Source: Myxococcales bacterium
GTDB lineage: Bacteria > Myxococcota_A > Polyangia > Polyangiales > Polyangiaceae
Assembly (NCBI GenBank): GCA_023248785.1
Contig: JAHFDX010000035.1
Location: 1-10,009 of the forward strand
Length of the DNA: 10,009 bases
Direction: 5' to 3'
Shown here: positions 9,101 through 10,009 of the stretch, one piece after another
Layout: the number at the start of each line of letters is the position of its first letter
Position numbering within the stretch: the first letter of the stretch is position 1
Position numbers and translations under genes: made by a program
Notes under the pieces: generated by a model
The model's input: the letters and a program-made list of their open reading frames with translations, nothing else
Databases searched by the model: none
What the model was told of the DNA's origin: nothing

Positions 9101-10009
9101 GATCGATCGATTTTATGATCGAAGCGGCAAAATCGTTGGTCTTGGATCGTGTCGTAGTTGCTGTGGAAGACGTGCGGGCGCTGCGCTGGCTCGTGGTCTC
9201 AAAACCGATTGAGGTAAAAATTACATGTCGATTGGAGGGCACAGGTACCTGTCGCGTGCACGTTGCGATCGACGGGTATTGCGAGGCCATCGTTGTCTTT
9301 GGCGATGAGTATGGCGAGCCTCCTTCGATAGACCTACAACCTCTTGCAGACGAGACGCCCACACCGGTGACGGCGTCCGAGTTGTATCGGGATCGTTGGA
9401 TGTTTCACGGCAAAGCGTTTCAAGGCATCGTGGATATGGGCACGATTGGGCGCGATGGGATTCGTGGCGAATTGCAAGCGGGGGCGGCCCGTGGGGCGTT
9501 GCTCGACAATGCTGGCCAGCTTTTTGGATTCTGGGTGATGCAGAAGAACGAAGTCAATCGACTCGCCATGCCCGTGCAGATTGATCGCATTCGCTTCTAT
9601 GGTCCGCCACCATCGGTAGGAGATCGTCTGTCGTGCACGGTTCGCATTCGAAAACAGGACTTGCGTCAGGTTGTCGCAGATATTTCTCTTGGGTCTAATT
9701 CGCACGTCTGGGCGATGATTGAAGGTTGGGAAGACCGTCGCTTTGATACCGATGCCCGTCTTTGGTCGGTGATGATTTATCCGGAATCGAATTTACTCGC
9801 GGAACCCCACGCTGAAGGATTCGTACTCTTCACAGATACATATGCCTCAGCCCCAACAAGAGACCAACTTTCCCGACGTTTTCTAAATGAATCGGAACGA
9901 AAGGCTTATGAAGCGCAAACACCGAGGGGCCAACGTGCATGGCTAAACGGTCGCATTGCCGGCAAGGATGCAATTCGCGATTACCTTTGGAAGCGAGGAC
10001 ATGGTTCGT
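6184..10009 (+). CDS. Multidomain Pfa-like synthase, KS-AT-DH with start of a PPTase-like domain (3' partial)
   Basis: Partner subunit of the upstream synthase, read from the overlapping ATG and open for 1275 codons to the window end without a stop. The KS (about 5-460) starts VAIIGMACVFPGAPD and has Cys209 in DAACASS, His344 in EAHGTGT and His383 in SMIGHT, so it looks active. The AT (about 555-815) keeps Ser623 in GHSIGEW and His724 in SGFHSP. It lacks GQGxQ (it reads FPGVDSSF at 560-567) and has Ser near 647 where the upstream AT has its carboxylate-binding Arg. A helical segment at 896-919 matches the upstream protein's post-AT helix. The double-hotdog dehydratase (about 935-1190) has His950 in FLDHSFF, VVPMT at 968-972, MFHGKAFQG near 1074 and Asp1108 in LLDNAGQ. 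From about 1220 the sequence resembles the N-terminal half of Sfp-type PPTases (WLNGRIAGKDAIRDYLW from 1253); the usual catalytic motifs would lie beyond the edge. It has no ACP, KR or ER, so it should act with the upstream protein's ACP. The KS, AT and DH calls are firm; the PPTase is likely but incomplete. Confidence 0.93.
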   Translation, partial: MASSVDVAIIGMACVFPGAPDLATYWRNICSGKDAISDVPSHRWDPVFYDPKSSLSDRLYCKRGGFIDEFATFDPTLFGIMPVAAEGAEPDQLLTLAVATKALEDAGYAARSFPRSMTGVILGRGNYAGAGRTRLEQHVRTAEQLVRCLRTLVPNMSESELANVKHEFQKEVGAKGVDAAIGLVPNLTASRLAHRLDLHGPAYTVDAACASSLVAVDQACALLQASRCDMVITGGVHLCHDEAFWSVFCQLGALSRSQQIRPFDQRADGILIGEGVGITILKRLADAERDGDRVYAVIRGTGVASDGREVSLMTPGAEGQQLALERAWNMSGLDPVRVGLLEAHGTGTSAGDAAELETLRAFFGAAGDGERAVIGSVKSMIGHTMPAAGAAGLIKAALAVHYGTRPPTLHCEEPRAELQATRFRVLSREEDWETNGELRCAGVNAFGFGGINAHVVLEQVRTSNTMPVAAVLEAKQTNNATCDVSLYAASSKEELLFLLDRGEQRRTGGPFRLAITEPTPAKVGRARTIVERGRAWRGREGIWFSPEGLLSRGGRLVFAFPGVDSSFEPHVEDVAAFARRPIPPFTKATNLEEVGAGIIGVNRLLFHALSDLGVKADMMLGHSIGEWSGMIASGMIPDDFIDPFMTSLVPGSLQVPGVVFAAAGCAVDVAERAMQSLDRIGISHDNCPHQVIFCGDEDAVDVALARLRADGVLCQKLPFQSGFHSPLFADYLGPHRSNFEKVPLQRPRVQLWSATSFCEYPHEPEAIRALALDHLVQPVRFRTLIESMYARDARVFVQVGTGSLVHFIEDTLRGREHAAISVNVKERSGMVQLIRTAALLFAEGSNVRWEKLLPNDPSTVSRPMTLSLGVPLVQLPKALADVSARPSVGKRGHHPVVDAFSSTMEELRRAQLEVFAKFDAIEAPDVAEPARELTIVRTLSVEAFPEFLDHSFFRQAEGWPNVADWHAVVPMTGSIDFMIEAAKSLVLDRVVVAVEDVRALRWLVVSKPIEVKITCRLEGTGTCRVHVAIDGYCEAIVVFGDEYGEPPSIDLQPLADETPTPVTASELYRDRWMFHGKAFQGIVDMGTIGRDGIRGELQAGAARGALLDNAGQLFGFWVMQKNEVNRLAMPVQIDRIRFYGPPPSVGDRLSCTVRIRKQDLRQVVADISLGSNSHVWAMIEGWEDRRFDTDARLWSVMIYPESNLLAEPHAEGFVLFTDTYASAPTRDQLSRRFLNESERKAYEAQTPRGQRAWLNGRIAGKDAIRDYLWKRGHGS

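Noticed and set aside
9780..10009. Apparent drop in GC (about 47-57% in the lines counted) near the DH-PPTase junction
   Set aside because: The stretch is short, in frame and continuous with the domain pattern. It is compatible with a linker and normal fluctuation rather than a transfer boundary.

Overview
The window is almost wall-to-wall coding and holds two very large plus-strand genes. They overlap by 8 bases and together encode a multidomain, iterative-looking lipid/polyketide synthase of the PUFA-synthase (Pfa) / 'secondary lipid' type. No tRNA, rRNA, CRISPR array, mobile element, terminator or promoter-bearing intergenic gap is visible. Composition is moderately GC-rich (about 47-67% in the lines I counted by eye). 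With the Pfa-like chemistry this fits a bacterium with a large secondary-metabolite repertoire. Myxococcota and Actinobacteria both carry such synthases, and the moderate GC makes a myxobacterium-like or uncultured proteobacterial lineage a reasonable guess, but no marker in the window settles it.

Region 1 (1-6191) is a protein of at least 2062 residues. Its domains in order are an FMN-dependent enoyl reductase barrel (FabK/PfaD/nitronate monooxygenase fold), ketosynthase (KS), malonyl-type acyltransferase (AT), one acyl carrier protein (ACP) and ketoreductase (KR). Key catalytic residues can be read in every domain. The gene very probably begins upstream of the window. Region 2 (6184-10009, open at the right edge) has no stop codon in the window. 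It encodes KS, an atypical AT, a double-hotdog dehydratase (DH), and the beginning of what looks like a 4'-phosphopantetheinyl transferase (PPTase) domain.

The two proteins complement each other. The first has the only ACP, the KR and the ER; the second supplies the DH and probably the PPTase needed to activate that ACP. Together they would make up a complete reductive fatty-acid/polyketide cycle (KS, AT, KR, DH, ER, ACP, PPTase) on two polypeptides, with functions that canonical PUFA systems spread over PfaA, PfaB, PfaC, PfaD and PfaE. No chain-length-factor domain is seen, and the second AT lacks two usual AT signatures. The product cannot be told from sequence; a long-chain lipid or reduced polyketide is an inference.
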